Shown here piece by piece: positions 1-6,218 of a stretch of DNA of 6,927 nucleotides. Position numbers and translations under genes: made by a program. Position 1 is the first letter of the stretch, and every line of letters starts with the position of its first letter. The notes under the pieces are model-generated. The model saw only the letters and a list, made by a program, of their open reading frames with translations. It was not told the DNA's origin and made no database searches. Source of the stretch: Verrucomicrobia bacterium UBA4286 (lineage in GTDB: Bacteria; Verrucomicrobiota; Kiritimatiellia; RFP12; UBA1067); assembly GCA_002395905.1 (NCBI GenBank), contig DGVK01000187.1, positions 1 to 6,927 on the forward strand. Direction: 5' to 3'.

Positions 1-1008
1 TTCGGACGCGACGGCAGAAATAGGACACATGATTTGAGCGCAAGCCGTAGATGTTCCGCCGAGGAATGTCGCGCCGCCGGATCCGACAGTCAATCCGTTG
101 ACATTGTTTGTTATCCATGCGAAGTAATTGGCGTATGAAGTCGAATCGTTCGCGAGTGTACCGCCGTCGATGTTCATTACGAACGAACTTGTTGCGGATG
201 AATTGGCCTGGTATGTTGTGCCAAATCCTAACGTGCCGCCGTCTCTGACGTTGACTGTCAGCGAACCGGTTCCAACGTTCTTGTGGATATAGATTACGCC
301 AAAATTACGCGCAGACGCAGTGCCTGATATTGACATTGTGCTTGCACAGCCTGCGGAGCCCGAATCTTTGTAGACCGTCGCATTCTTTCTGTTGACACTA
401 TTCAAAGTACCAGCGGTCATTGTGAATTCAGATACAGTTCCTCCGGCATACGCAAGTTGCAGATTTCCGCCAACAGAGACTTCTCCGCCGGTCTGTCTGT
501 ATCTCATAGGCTCGCCACTTGCGTTTGCGAATTGCAGATTGCCTGTGAACGTTGATGTGCCGTCGGCGATTTCAAGTTCGCCATCGCTCACGGTCACAGC
601 GGCTCCGAACGTGTTGTCGCCTGTCCACGCCCAGCCATTTGGAGCCTCGATTGTGAACGCTTTCGTTCCTGTGATGTTGCCGCCGAAGGTTCCGGTGCCG
701 CGAAGAGTTCCGCCGGAGACGGTGAATGTTCCGGTGCCAACTGGCGAAGGCCCGCCCGCAGGAATGTCGCCCGTGAGGATGAGCGTTCCGCCGGAAAGCG
801 TCGTTCCGCCGGTGTGCATGTTGGAGGGATTGAGCTTCACTGCGCCGGGTCCCGCGACTTCAACCGCAGTGTCGCCCGTAAAGAGCGCAAGCACGTTGGT
901 CAAGACGCCGTCCGGAGGCGCGAGCGTGACTGGATCCGCAATCGCGACCGCATAAAGCGACGCAACCGCCGAGGCCAAAACAAGAACGCGAATCTTTGAA
1001 TACTCCAT
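1..1008 (-). CDS. Secreted beta-helix protein with autotransporter-associated repeat (3' end outside window)
   Basis: The frame is open from an ATG at 1008 on the minus strand to base 1, giving 336 residues without a stop, so the protein is larger than what is seen. Residues 1-24 look like a signal peptide: a short charged start (MEYSKIR), a hydrophobic stretch and a likely Ala-X-Ala type cleavage at AIA/DP. The rest is rich in Gly, Thr, Ser and Asn with recurring GGT, GGTL and GTGTF patterns. Residues about 64-80 (HTGGTTLSGGTLILTG) match the style of the autotransporter-associated beta-strand repeat, so a right-handed beta-helix outside the cell is expected. A Shine-Dalgarno AAAGGAA (1017-1023) sits 8 bases before the ATG. 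Base composition is lower in GC than the neighbouring genes, most clearly around 361-420. Whether a barrel or another anchor follows cannot be seen. Substrate and role are unknown. Confidence 0.8.
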   Translation of the reverse strand, partial: MEYSKIRVLVLASAVASLYAVAIADPVTLAPPDGVLTNVLALFTGDTAVEVAGPGAVKLNPSNMHTGGTTLSGGTLILTGDIPAGGPSPVGTGTFTVSGGTLRGTGTFGGNITGTKAFTIEAPNGWAWTGDNTFGAAVTVSDGELEIADGTSTFTGNLQFANASGEPMRYRQTGGEVSVGGNLQLAYAGGTVSEFTMTAGTLNSVNRKNATVYKDSGSAGCASTMSISGTASARNFGVIYIHKNVGTGSLTVNVRDGGTLGFGTTYQANSSATSSFVMNIDGGTLANDSTSYANYFAWITNNVNGLTVGSGGATFLGGTSTACAQIMCPISAVASE

Positions 1009-1038
1009 GGACAACATTCCTTTCAGTTTGTTGCCGCG

Positions 1039-1068
1039 ATTATACCATAATCCGAGCTGTCAAAGCAA
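1039..1068 (-). promoter_or_regulatory. Extended -10 promoter of the beta-helix gene
   Basis: On the minus strand TATAAT lies at 1039-1044, preceded by TGG at 1045-1047, which makes an extended -10 element. Upstream, TTGCTT (1063-1068) lies 18 bases away and could serve as the -35. A perfect TTGACA (1058-1063) is also present but only 13 bases away, which is too short for normal sigma-70 spacing. Transcription would start near 1032 and leave a leader of about 24 bases containing the AAAGGAA ribosome site. Confidence 0.65.
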
Positions 1069-1074
1069 GAACCC

Positions 1075-1144
1075 CTGCCGGGCCGTGAATGCCGGGCCGG
1101 GAAGCCTCTTTAGCCCTCGGCAGATGGCATAGGGACAGACTATG
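1075..1144. repeat. Small direct and inverted repeats in the divergent intergenic region
   Basis: The 10-mer TGCCGGGCCG occurs twice, at 1076-1085 and 1090-1099. CTGCCG (1075-1080) can pair with CGGCAG (1118-1123), with further partial pairing of GGC (1081-1083) to GCC (1113-1115). A second short inverted repeat, CATAG (1128-1132) and CTATG (1140-1144), has a 7-base loop. There is no T-run, so this is not a clear terminator. It lies in the leader or promoter region of metY; no known riboswitch consensus was recognised. Confidence 0.35.
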
Positions 1145-1230
1145 GAGCAAAGAAGCAAATTCCGATTACCCTATTCGCACGAAAATATGAGACAATATCC
1201 CCGTTCCAACAAGAGGAAAGGAAAACAACC

Positions 1231-2526
1231 ATGAGCGACAAAAAGAAGCACATCGAAACACTGGCGGTTCACGCCGGACAGCCCGTCCACGGCGACCCTG
1301 CGACATACTCCCGCGCGGTCCCCGTCTACCGCACGACCGCCTACAACTTCCGCGACTCAAAGCACGGCGCCGACCTCTTCGCCCTCCGCGAACTCGGCAA
1401 CATCTACGCCCGTCTCATGAACCCGACGAATGACGTCCTCGCCGCGCGCCTCGCCGCCATCGAGGGCGGCGCGACCGCACAGACGCTCGCGAGCGGCACG
1501 GCCGCCATCTACTTCACGATCACCAACATCGCCCGCGCAGGCGATGAAATCGTCGCCGCCTCGAACCTCTACGGGGGAACCTTCGCACAGTTCGACGCCA
1601 TCCTGCCGCAGAACGGCATCCACGTCAACTTCGCGCCGGTGAACGACTTCGCCGCGACCGAGGCGGCGATCAACGAAAAGACGCGCCTCATCTTCATAGA
1701 GTCCGTAGGCAACCCGGCGCTCGACATAGCCGACATCGACGGCTACGCCGCGCTCGCGAAGAAGCACCACCTGCCGCTGGTCGTGGACGCCACTTTCACG
1801 CCGCCGCCGCTTCTGCGGGCGATCGAGCACGGCGCGAATCTCGTGATCCATTCTCTGTCAAAATGGATCGGCGGCCATGGCACAGGCATCGGCGGCGTTG
1901 TCGTGGACGCCGGCAACTTCGACTGGAGCGACCCGAAGTTCGCGCTCTACAACGAGCCCGACCGCGGCTACCACGGCCTCAGGTTCGCGCACGACCTGCC
2001 TGAACCTCTGCGCCCCGTCGCCTTCTCGCTGCGCCTGCTCACCGTCGGCATACGCAACCAGGGGCCGACGCTCGCGCCGGACGCGGCGTGGCTCTTCCTT
2101 CAGGGCGTGGAGTCGCTTCCCCTGCGAATCGCACGCCACAGCGAGAACGCGCTCGCAGTCGCGAAGTGGCTCGCGGCCCATCCGAAGGTGGCGTGGGTGA
2201 AATACCCTTCTCTAACCCAGCCGGAACTCGCGGCGAAATATCTGCCGGACGGCGCAGGCGGCGTGGTGGTCTTCGGCGTCAAGGGCGGCGCAGACGAAGC
2301 GCGGCGCGTGACGGACGCCGCCAACGGCGAGATATTCTCGATTCTCGCCAACGTCGGCGACGCGAAGAGCCTCATCATCCATCCAGCCTCCACCACCCAC
2401 TCGCAACTCTCGGAGGAGGACCTGCGCAAGGGCGGCGTCGCCCCAGAGCTCATCCGCCTCTCCATCGGCCTCGAGCACATCGACGACATCATCGCCGCCC
2501 TCGACGAGGCATTGGCAACAATCTGA
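1231..2526 (+). CDS. metY: O-acetylhomoserine sulfhydrylase (aminocarboxypropyltransferase), PLP-dependent
   Basis: This cytoplasmic enzyme of the Cys/Met-metabolism PLP family makes homocysteine from O-acetylhomoserine and sulfide. Its 431 residues match the usual length. Visible family motifs are HAGQ (14-17), YARLMNPTND (59-68, whose Tyr and Arg reach the PLP phosphate of the neighbouring subunit), SGTAA (88-92), ESVGNP (157-162), the PLP-ring Asp186, and SLSKWIGGHGT (208-218) with Lys211 as the Schiff-base lysine. The C-terminal IIHPASTTHSQLS and IRLSIGLEHIDD blocks are typical of MetY. The ATG at 1231 is supported by AAAGGA (1217-1222) 8 bases upstream. One oddity is VDAT at 185-188, where most relatives have VDNT. 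A strong terminator follows, so it is probably its own transcription unit beside the downstream cysK-pdxST cluster. Some activity with O-acetylserine is possible in this family and cannot be excluded. Confidence 0.93.
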   Translation: MSDKKKHIETLAVHAGQPVHGDPATYSRAVPVYRTTAYNFRDSKHGADLFALRELGNIYARLMNPTNDVLAARLAAIEGGATAQTLASGTAAIYFTITNIARAGDEIVAASNLYGGTFAQFDAILPQNGIHVNFAPVNDFAATEAAINEKTRLIFIESVGNPALDIADIDGYAALAKKHHLPLVVDATFTPPPLLRAIEHGANLVIHSLSKWIGGHGTGIGGVVVDAGNFDWSDPKFALYNEPDRGYHGLRFAHDLPEPLRPVAFSLRLLTVGIRNQGPTLAPDAAWLFLQGVESLPLRIARHSENALAVAKWLAAHPKVAWVKYPSLTQPELAAKYLPDGAGGVVVFGVKGGADEARRVTDAANGEIFSILANVGDAKSLIIHPASTTHSQLSEEDLRKGGVAPELIRLSIGLEHIDDIIAALDEALATI

Positions 2527-2533
2527 ACATCTT

Positions 2534-2570
2534 GGCCCCGCCTCCCTTCACCCGTCGAGGCGGGGCCTTT
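2534..2570 (+). terminator. Intrinsic terminator after metY
   Basis: A perfect 11-bp stem is formed by GGCCCCGCCTC (2534-2544) and GAGGCGGGGCC (2557-2567), with a 12-base loop and a short T-run (TTTC) after it. It begins 7 bases past the metY stop. The stem is strong but the U-tract is short, so some read-through into the next gene is possible. Confidence 0.85.
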
Positions 2571-2576
2571 CACAAC

Positions 2577-2627
2577 GGCGCGCGCACCGCGCGCCCTACC
2601 AAGGGAGGGTCGCGCTACCGCGCGACC
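2577..2627. repeat. Tandem GC-rich palindromes (REP-like)
   Basis: Two hairpins lie side by side. The first is GGCGCGCG (2577-2584) with CGCGCGCC (2588-2595) around a 3-base loop. The second is GGTCGCG (2608-2614) with CGCGACC (2621-2627) around a 6-base loop. Their right arms share the word ACCGCGCG in slightly different form (2587-2593 preceded by A, and 2617-2624), so they look like two diverged copies of one palindromic unit. They sit between the metY terminator and the next gene, as REP elements often do. Only one occurrence is visible here, so membership in a dispersed family is inferred. Confidence 0.5.
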
Positions 2628-2680
2628 GTAACAAAACAACAAAAACAAGCCAAAATCGGCAACAAAAAGGAGAACAAACA

Positions 2681-3586
2681 ATGAACACCACGAACAACAG
2701 CAAAATCGTCCGCACCGTAATCTCACTCTCGGCCGCCGCCCTCGCGAGCGCGGCCGTCCACGGAGGCGTGCCGCTCAACAACCTGCAGGGCGCGGGCGGT
2801 ATAGCGTTCAATCCGCTCGCATACACCGCGGGCCGACCTTGGAGCGACGGCGGCGGCGACGGGACGAACTCGGTTGAAAAGTCGTCGCTCGACGGCATAG
2901 TGTCGCGTCCGCAGGTAGGCGCGTGGTACGTGAGCCTCAACGACGCCAAGATCGACTGGGGCGCGTTCGGCGCGGCGTTCACCTTCGCCGACAGGCTTGA
3001 GGTGTCGGCGGGCTACGAGCTTGTCAACGCCCGCAAGTACGGCGACAGGTCGATCAACAAGTACAACCTCGGCGCGAAGCTCAAGCTTCTCGACGAGAAC
3101 TCATTCGACACGTCATGGGTCCCCGCGATCGCCGTCGGCGGTATTTACAAGTATACCGACTCGAAGACCGTCGATGCGCTCAAGCTCGACGACGACGGCT
3201 TCGACGCATACGTCGTAGCATCCAAGCTCATCACGCAGACCCCTGTTCCCGTGCTCGTCTCGGCGGGCGCCCTCTACACGGATGAAGTCGTCAACGGTGT
3301 CGTAGGCCACAACCACTACGATCTCGTGGCGTTCGCAAACGTAGACGTTCTGCCGGCCGAGAACATCGCGATCGGCGTCGAATACAAGCAGGGCGCGAGA
3401 GTCGGCGACGGGATCCGCAACCACGACTACTGGGACGGACACGTCGCGTGGTTCGTCAACGAACGGCTCACGCTCGTCGCGGCGCTCGTGCAGACCGGCG
3501 ACAAAGACAAGTTCTACAGGCACGGTTCGGCAAAAGACCTCGGCGTGGGTTCGGGCCTCGTGCTAAGCGCACAGTACCAGTTCTGA
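2681..3586 (+). CDS. Exported beta-barrel-like protein, resembles DUF3034 family
   Basis: The 301-residue product starts with a signal peptide: Lys8/Arg11, a hydrophobic stretch at about 12-26, and a likely cleavage between 24 and 29. The mature start (GVPLNNLQGAGGIAFNPLAY) is followed by alternating polar/hydrophobic strands, for example 91-112 and 161-182, separated by charged turns, and the last residue is Phe in AQYQF, as in outer-membrane barrels recognised by BamA. The arrangement (early conserved VPLNNLQGAGGIAFNPLAY, then a marked barrel with WVPAIAVGGIYKY near 126-138) recalls the DUF3034 family of uncharacterised exported proteins; this is recognition from memory, not a search. AAGGAGA (2667-2673) supports the ATG. 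It precedes cysK by 37 bases with no terminator between, so the two are probably co-transcribed. A porin-like or uptake role for a sulfur compound is possible but only suggested by position. Confidence 0.7.
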   Translation: MNTTNNSKIVRTVISLSAAALASAAVHGGVPLNNLQGAGGIAFNPLAYTAGRPWSDGGGDGTNSVEKSSLDGIVSRPQVGAWYVSLNDAKIDWGAFGAAFTFADRLEVSAGYELVNARKYGDRSINKYNLGAKLKLLDENSFDTSWVPAIAVGGIYKYTDSKTVDALKLDDDGFDAYVVASKLITQTPVPVLVSAGALYTDEVVNGVVGHNHYDLVAFANVDVLPAENIAIGVEYKQGARVGDGIRNHDYWDGHVAWFVNERLTLVAALVQTGDKDKFYRHGSAKDLGVGSGLVLSAQYQF

Positions 3587-3623
3587 CCAAACATCCAGCA
3601 CAGCAAAGAAAGGAGCATCCAAC

Positions 3624-4547
3624 ATGAGCAACACGGTAAAAACCATTCTTGACAAGGTCGGCGGGACGCCGCTTGTGGAAATCTCGAACAGACTCAACAA
3701 GGGCGGCGCACGGGTTCTCGCCAAAGTCGAATACTTCAACCCCGGCGGCAGCGTCAAGGATCGCATCGCCCTCGCGATGGTCGAAGCCGCCGAAAAGAGC
3801 GGCGTCCTCAAGCCCGGCGCGACGATAATCGAGCCGACGAGCGGCAACACCGGCGTAGGTCTCGCCCTCGTGAGCGCGGTAAAAGGCTACCACCTCATCC
3901 TTACCATGCCCGAGACGATGAGCATCGAACGGCGCAAACTCGCCGCCGCGTATGGAGCGGAAATCGTCCTCACGCCCGGCGCGGCAGGGATGAAAGGCGC
4001 GATCGCCAAGGCGAACGAACTGCGCGACGCAACGCCCGGCGCTGTGATTCTGCAGCAGTTCGAGAACCCGGCCAACCCCGACTTCCACTACCGCACGACA
4101 GGCCCGGAGGTCTGGGAGGGAACGAACGGCGAGGTTGCGGCGTTCGTCGCAGGCGTCGGCACAGGCGGCACGATCACAGGCACGGGGCGCTATCTCAAGG
4201 AGAAGAACCCCGCCGTGAAACTGTTCGCCGTCGAGCCCGATACATCGCCTGTGCTCTCCGGCGGACAGCCCGGTCCGCACAAGATACAGGGTATCGGCGC
4301 GGGGTTCATTCCGAAAGTCCTCGACACGTCGCTTCTTACGGAAGTCGTCAAAGCGTCGGCGGACGACGCCGGCGCGACGGCCCGCGCCGCCGCCGCCAAG
4401 GAAGGACTGCTCGTCGGCATATCGTCCGGCGCGGCGCTCTGGGCCGCGCTGGAGCTCTCAAAGCGCCCCGAGTTCGCAGGCAGGATGATCGTCGCGCTTC
4501 TGCCCGACACAGGCGAGCGCTATCTCTCGACGTGGCTCTTCGAATGA
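3624..4547 (+). CDS. cysK: Cysteine synthase A (O-acetylserine sulfhydrylase)
   Basis: This cytoplasmic PLP enzyme makes cysteine from O-acetylserine and sulfide, the last step of cysteine synthesis. Its 307 residues match the CysK length. Motifs in order are NPGGSVKDR (39-47) with the PLP lysine Lys45, the substrate loop TSGNTG (72-77), LTMPETMSIERRK (93-105), the PLP-phosphate loop GTGGT (179-183), GISSGA (265-270) and PDTGERYLST (294-303). The ETMSIERRKL segment and the GERYLST ending favour CysK over CysM. AAAGGAG (3609-3615) lies 8 bases before the ATG. The stop codon overlaps the ATG of a small gene (ATGA at 4544-4547), and pdxS/pdxT, which make its cofactor, follow. No cysE is visible in the window. 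Confidence 0.95.
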   Translation: MSNTVKTILDKVGGTPLVEISNRLNKGGARVLAKVEYFNPGGSVKDRIALAMVEAAEKSGVLKPGATIIEPTSGNTGVGLALVSAVKGYHLILTMPETMSIERRKLAAAYGAEIVLTPGAAGMKGAIAKANELRDATPGAVILQQFENPANPDFHYRTTGPEVWEGTNGEVAAFVAGVGTGGTITGTGRYLKEKNPAVKLFAVEPDTSPVLSGGQPGPHKIQGIGAGFIPKVLDTSLLTEVVKASADDAGATARAAAAKEGLLVGISSGAALWAALELSKRPEFAGRMIVALLPDTGERYLSTWLFE

Positions 4548-4777
4548 CACATAACTTCAAGCCTGTCGTCGACCGCGCGGAGGCTTTGGCTCTGCTGAAG
4601 CCTTCGCGCCGGTCTGAACTGCGCAAACTCGCCTTGCGTGCGGGCTACGCCTCGGCGCGCAAGACCGAGACCGCCCAGTTCACACTTGCCGACGCCCGTT
4701 CCCCGGCCGAGGTGTTCGCCGCCATCCGCGCAAACGGACAGGAGGCGGTTTTCAAGACATGGGACAACAGAATCTGA
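4544..4777 (+). CDS. 77-residue protein of unknown function, translationally coupled to cysK
   Basis: I do not recognise this gene. The ATG at 4544 overlaps the cysK stop as ATGA and has no ribosome site of its own, so translation most likely restarts from cysK. A GTG at 4532 would add four residues but has no better signal. Codon use resembles that of the neighbours (GC-rich third positions), which supports real coding. The protein is basic with no signal peptide, Cys or membrane segment. Residues about 11-34 ([20 protein letters not shown]) look helical and Arg/Lys-rich; residues 45-65 ([19 protein letters not shown]) suggest a strand and a helix. It ends in TWDNRI. A terminal isoleucine after a polar/acidic segment is what CysE and CdiA-type partners insert into the CysK active site, so a CysK-binding role is conceivable. 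The pdxS start follows 14 bases after the stop. Confidence 0.75.
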   Translation: MTHNFKPVVDRAEALALLKPSRRSELRKLALRAGYASARKTETAQFTLADARSPAEVFAAIRANGQEAVFKTWDNRI

Positions 4778-4783
4778 AAGGAG
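4777..4783 (+). promoter_or_regulatory. Ribosome binding site that fixes the pdxS start
   Basis: AAAGGAG begins on the last base of the preceding stop codon and ends 8 bases before the ATG at 4792. An in-frame ATG at 4759, inside the previous gene, lacks such a site and would add 11 residues unlike the PdxS N-terminus, so 4792 is preferred. Confidence 0.8.
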
Positions 4784-4791
4784 AAAACAAA

Positions 4792-5664
4792 ATGGAAAAC
4801 CGACAGGAACTCAACAGAAATCTGGCGCAAATGCTCAAAGGCGGCGTCATAATGGACGTCACCACGCCCGAACAGGCGCGAATCGCGGAGGAGGCCGGCG
4901 CATGCGCGGTAATGGCGCTTGAGCGGATTCCCGCCGACATACGCGCGGCGGGCGGCGTCTCGCGCATGAGCGACCCGGCGATGATACGAGGCATACAGGA
5001 AGCTGTTTCGATACCCGTGATGGCGAAATGCAGAATCGGCCACATCGCCGAGGCGCGCATCCTTGAGGCGATAGAGATCGACTACATCGACGAGTCGGAG
5101 GTTCTTTCCCCCGCCGACGACACGCGCCACATCGACAAGACGAAATTCTCAGTGCCTTTCGTCTGCGGCGCGCGCGACCTCGGCGAGGCGCTGCGGCGCA
5201 TCGGCGAGGGCGCGACGATGATACGCACAAAGGGCGAGCCGGGGACGGGCGATGTCGTGCAGGCCGTGAGGCACATGCGCAAGATGCAGAGCGAGATACG
5301 CCGCGTCGCCTCTCTGCGCGAGGACGAGCTTTACGAGGCCGCGAAGGAGCTTGCCGCGCCGCTCGACCTCGTGAGATTCGTTCACGACAACGCCCGGCTG
5401 CCCGTCGTGAACTTCGCCGCAGGCGGCGTGGCGACGCCCGCCGACGCCGCGCTCATGATGGAGCTCGGAGCCGAGGGCGTGTTCGTCGGGTCGGGCATTT
5501 TCAAAAGCGGAGATCCGGCGAAACGCGCCGCGGCGATAGTCCAGGCCGTGACCAACTGGAAGGACTCGAAGCTTCTCGCCAAGCTCTCGGAAAACCTCGG
5601 CCCGGCGATGGTCGGCATCAACTCCGAAGAGATCGAGACCATCATGGAGGAGCGCGGCAGGTGA
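4792..5664 (+). CDS. pdxS: Pyridoxal 5'-phosphate synthase, synthase subunit
   Basis: PdxS builds PLP from ribose 5-phosphate (or ribulose 5-phosphate), glyceraldehyde 3-phosphate and ammonia delivered by PdxT. It is a TIM-barrel protein that forms a dodecamer in the cytoplasm. The 290 residues cover the full family length. Key residues are visible: Asp22 in VIMDV, the first catalytic Lys79 in VMAKCRIGH (76-84), the second Lys147 in [10 protein letters not shown] (144-153), and the phosphate-binding segments [16 protein letters not shown] and GVFVGSGIF near 199-227. The C-terminal tail ([12 protein letters not shown]) is present. Its last codons overlap pdxT as GTGA (5661-5664), the usual arrangement for a stoichiometric pair. 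It lies directly downstream of cysK and its small partner gene, linking cofactor supply to PLP-dependent sulfur enzymes. Confidence 0.96.
   Translation: MENRQELNRNLAQMLKGGVIMDVTTPEQARIAEEAGACAVMALERIPADIRAAGGVSRMSDPAMIRGIQEAVSIPVMAKCRIGHIAEARILEAIEIDYIDESEVLSPADDTRHIDKTKFSVPFVCGARDLGEALRRIGEGATMIRTKGEPGTGDVVQAVRHMRKMQSEIRRVASLREDELYEAAKELAAPLDLVRFVHDNARLPVVNFAAGGVATPADAALMMELGAEGVFVGSGIFKSGDPAKRAAAIVQAVTNWKDSKLLAKLSENLGPAMVGINSEEIETIMEERGR
5646..5652 (+). promoter_or_regulatory. Ribosome binding site supporting the GTG start of pdxT
   Basis: GGAGGAG lies inside the last codons of pdxS, 8 bases before GTG at 5661. This near-perfect site explains how a non-ATG start overlapping the pdxS stop can be used efficiently. 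Confidence 0.8.
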
Positions 5665-6194
5665 ACGTCGGTGTTCTGGCCCTGCAGGGCGCGTTCGCCG
5701 AGATGGAGGCGTATTGGCGGATGCGCGGCGCGGAGGTGTTTGAAATACGGCAGGCCGCCGACCTGGAGCGCGGGATCGACCTTCTCGCGCTCCCGGGCGG
5801 AGAGTCTACCGTGCAGGGCAGGCTGCTGAAGAAGCTCGGCCTGTTCGAGCCGCTTAAAAGGCGCATCGACGCCGGGCTCCCCGTTTTCGCCACTTGCGCC
5901 GGGCTTATCCTCCTCGCGGAGCGCATCGAGAACGACGACGCCGTCTGGTTCGCGAGCCTGCCCGTGACCGTGAAGCGCAACGCCTACGGACGGCAGCTCG
6001 GGAGCTTCACGACGCGCGGCGATTTCGACGGCAAGCACGATTTCCCGATGACATTCATCCGCGCACCCGCGATAACGGACTTGCTCTCGCCAGACATCGA
6101 GGTGCTCTCAACATTCGACGGCGCGCCCACCTCGGTACGCTGGCGCAACATAACCGCCTTCACCTGGCATCCGGAGCTCAACGCCACGGCTTAA
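5661..6194 (+). CDS. pdxT: Pyridoxal 5'-phosphate synthase, glutaminase subunit
   Basis: PdxT hydrolyses glutamine and channels ammonia to PdxS. It is a class I (triad) glutamine amidotransferase. Visible motifs are [10 protein letters not shown] at the N-terminus, LPGGEST (44-50), the nucleophile Cys79 in ATCAGL (77-82), [10 protein letters not shown] (107-116), and the His170/Glu172 pair in WHPEL (169-173), numbered like the Bacillus enzyme. The protein starts with GTG overlapping the pdxS stop. It ends after only four more residues (NATA), 177 in all, whereas family members usually continue about 10-20 residues as a final helix after HPEL. The catalytic residues are intact, so activity is plausible, but the C-terminus is either naturally short or altered by a small frame change near 6180-6192. 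The lysR promoter occupies the place where the missing tail would be. Confidence 0.93.
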   Translation: MNVGVLALQGAFAEMEAYWRMRGAEVFEIRQAADLERGIDLLALPGGESTVQGRLLKKLGLFEPLKRRIDAGLPVFATCAGLILLAERIENDDAVWFASLPVTVKRNAYGRQLGSFTTRGDFDGKHDFPMTFIRAPAITDLLSPDIEVLSTFDGAPTSVRWRNITAFTWHPELNATA

Positions 6195-6203
6195 TCGCAA
6201 AAA

Positions 6204-6212
6204 TGGTATAAT
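6204..6212 (+). promoter_or_regulatory. Extended -10 promoter of the lysR gene, probably leaderless
   Basis: TGG followed by TATAAT (6207-6212) forms an extended -10 element. No good -35 is seen at the expected distance, as often with extended -10 promoters. The ATG at 6219 starts 7 bases after the box, where transcription is expected to begin, and no purine-rich ribosome site precedes it. The ten bases ATGGTATAAT (6203-6212) are identical to those in the promoter of the minus-strand gene at 1039-1048. Confidence 0.65.
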
Positions 6213-6218
6213 GTCCAC

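Noticed and set aside
1172..1187. Imperfect palindrome TTCG-CA-CGAA upstream of metY as a LysR operator
   Set aside because: The arms are only four bases and do not form a clear T-N11-A site with symmetric flanks; such a match is expected by chance.
1193..1198. CAATAT as a metY -10 box
   Set aside because: It lacks a -35 at suitable spacing and does not resemble the ATGGTATAAT core found at the two better promoters.
1009..1230. SAM-type riboswitch upstream of metY
   Set aside because: None of the conserved SAM riboswitch core sequences I know could be found; only short unrelated hairpins are visible.
1357..1851. 164-codon open frame on the minus strand opposite metY
   Set aside because: It is rich in Arg, Val and Gly as expected from reading MetY codons backwards, and it has no plausible ribosome site or family.
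2088..2684. Long Arg-rich open frame on the plus strand overlapping the end of metY
   Set aside because: It is a different frame of metY running through the terminator and palindromes, with low-complexity Arg/His content and no motif; metY itself is certain.
3468..4280. 270-codon open frame on the minus strand opposite cysK
   Set aside because: High-GC coding DNA leaves antisense frames open; the plus strand holds complete CysK motifs and the antisense product shows no recognisable domain.
4759..4791. Upstream ATG giving an 11-residue longer PdxS
   Set aside because: It lies inside the preceding gene without a ribosome site, whereas ATG 4792 has AAAGGAG at 8 bases and gives the normal PdxS N-terminus.
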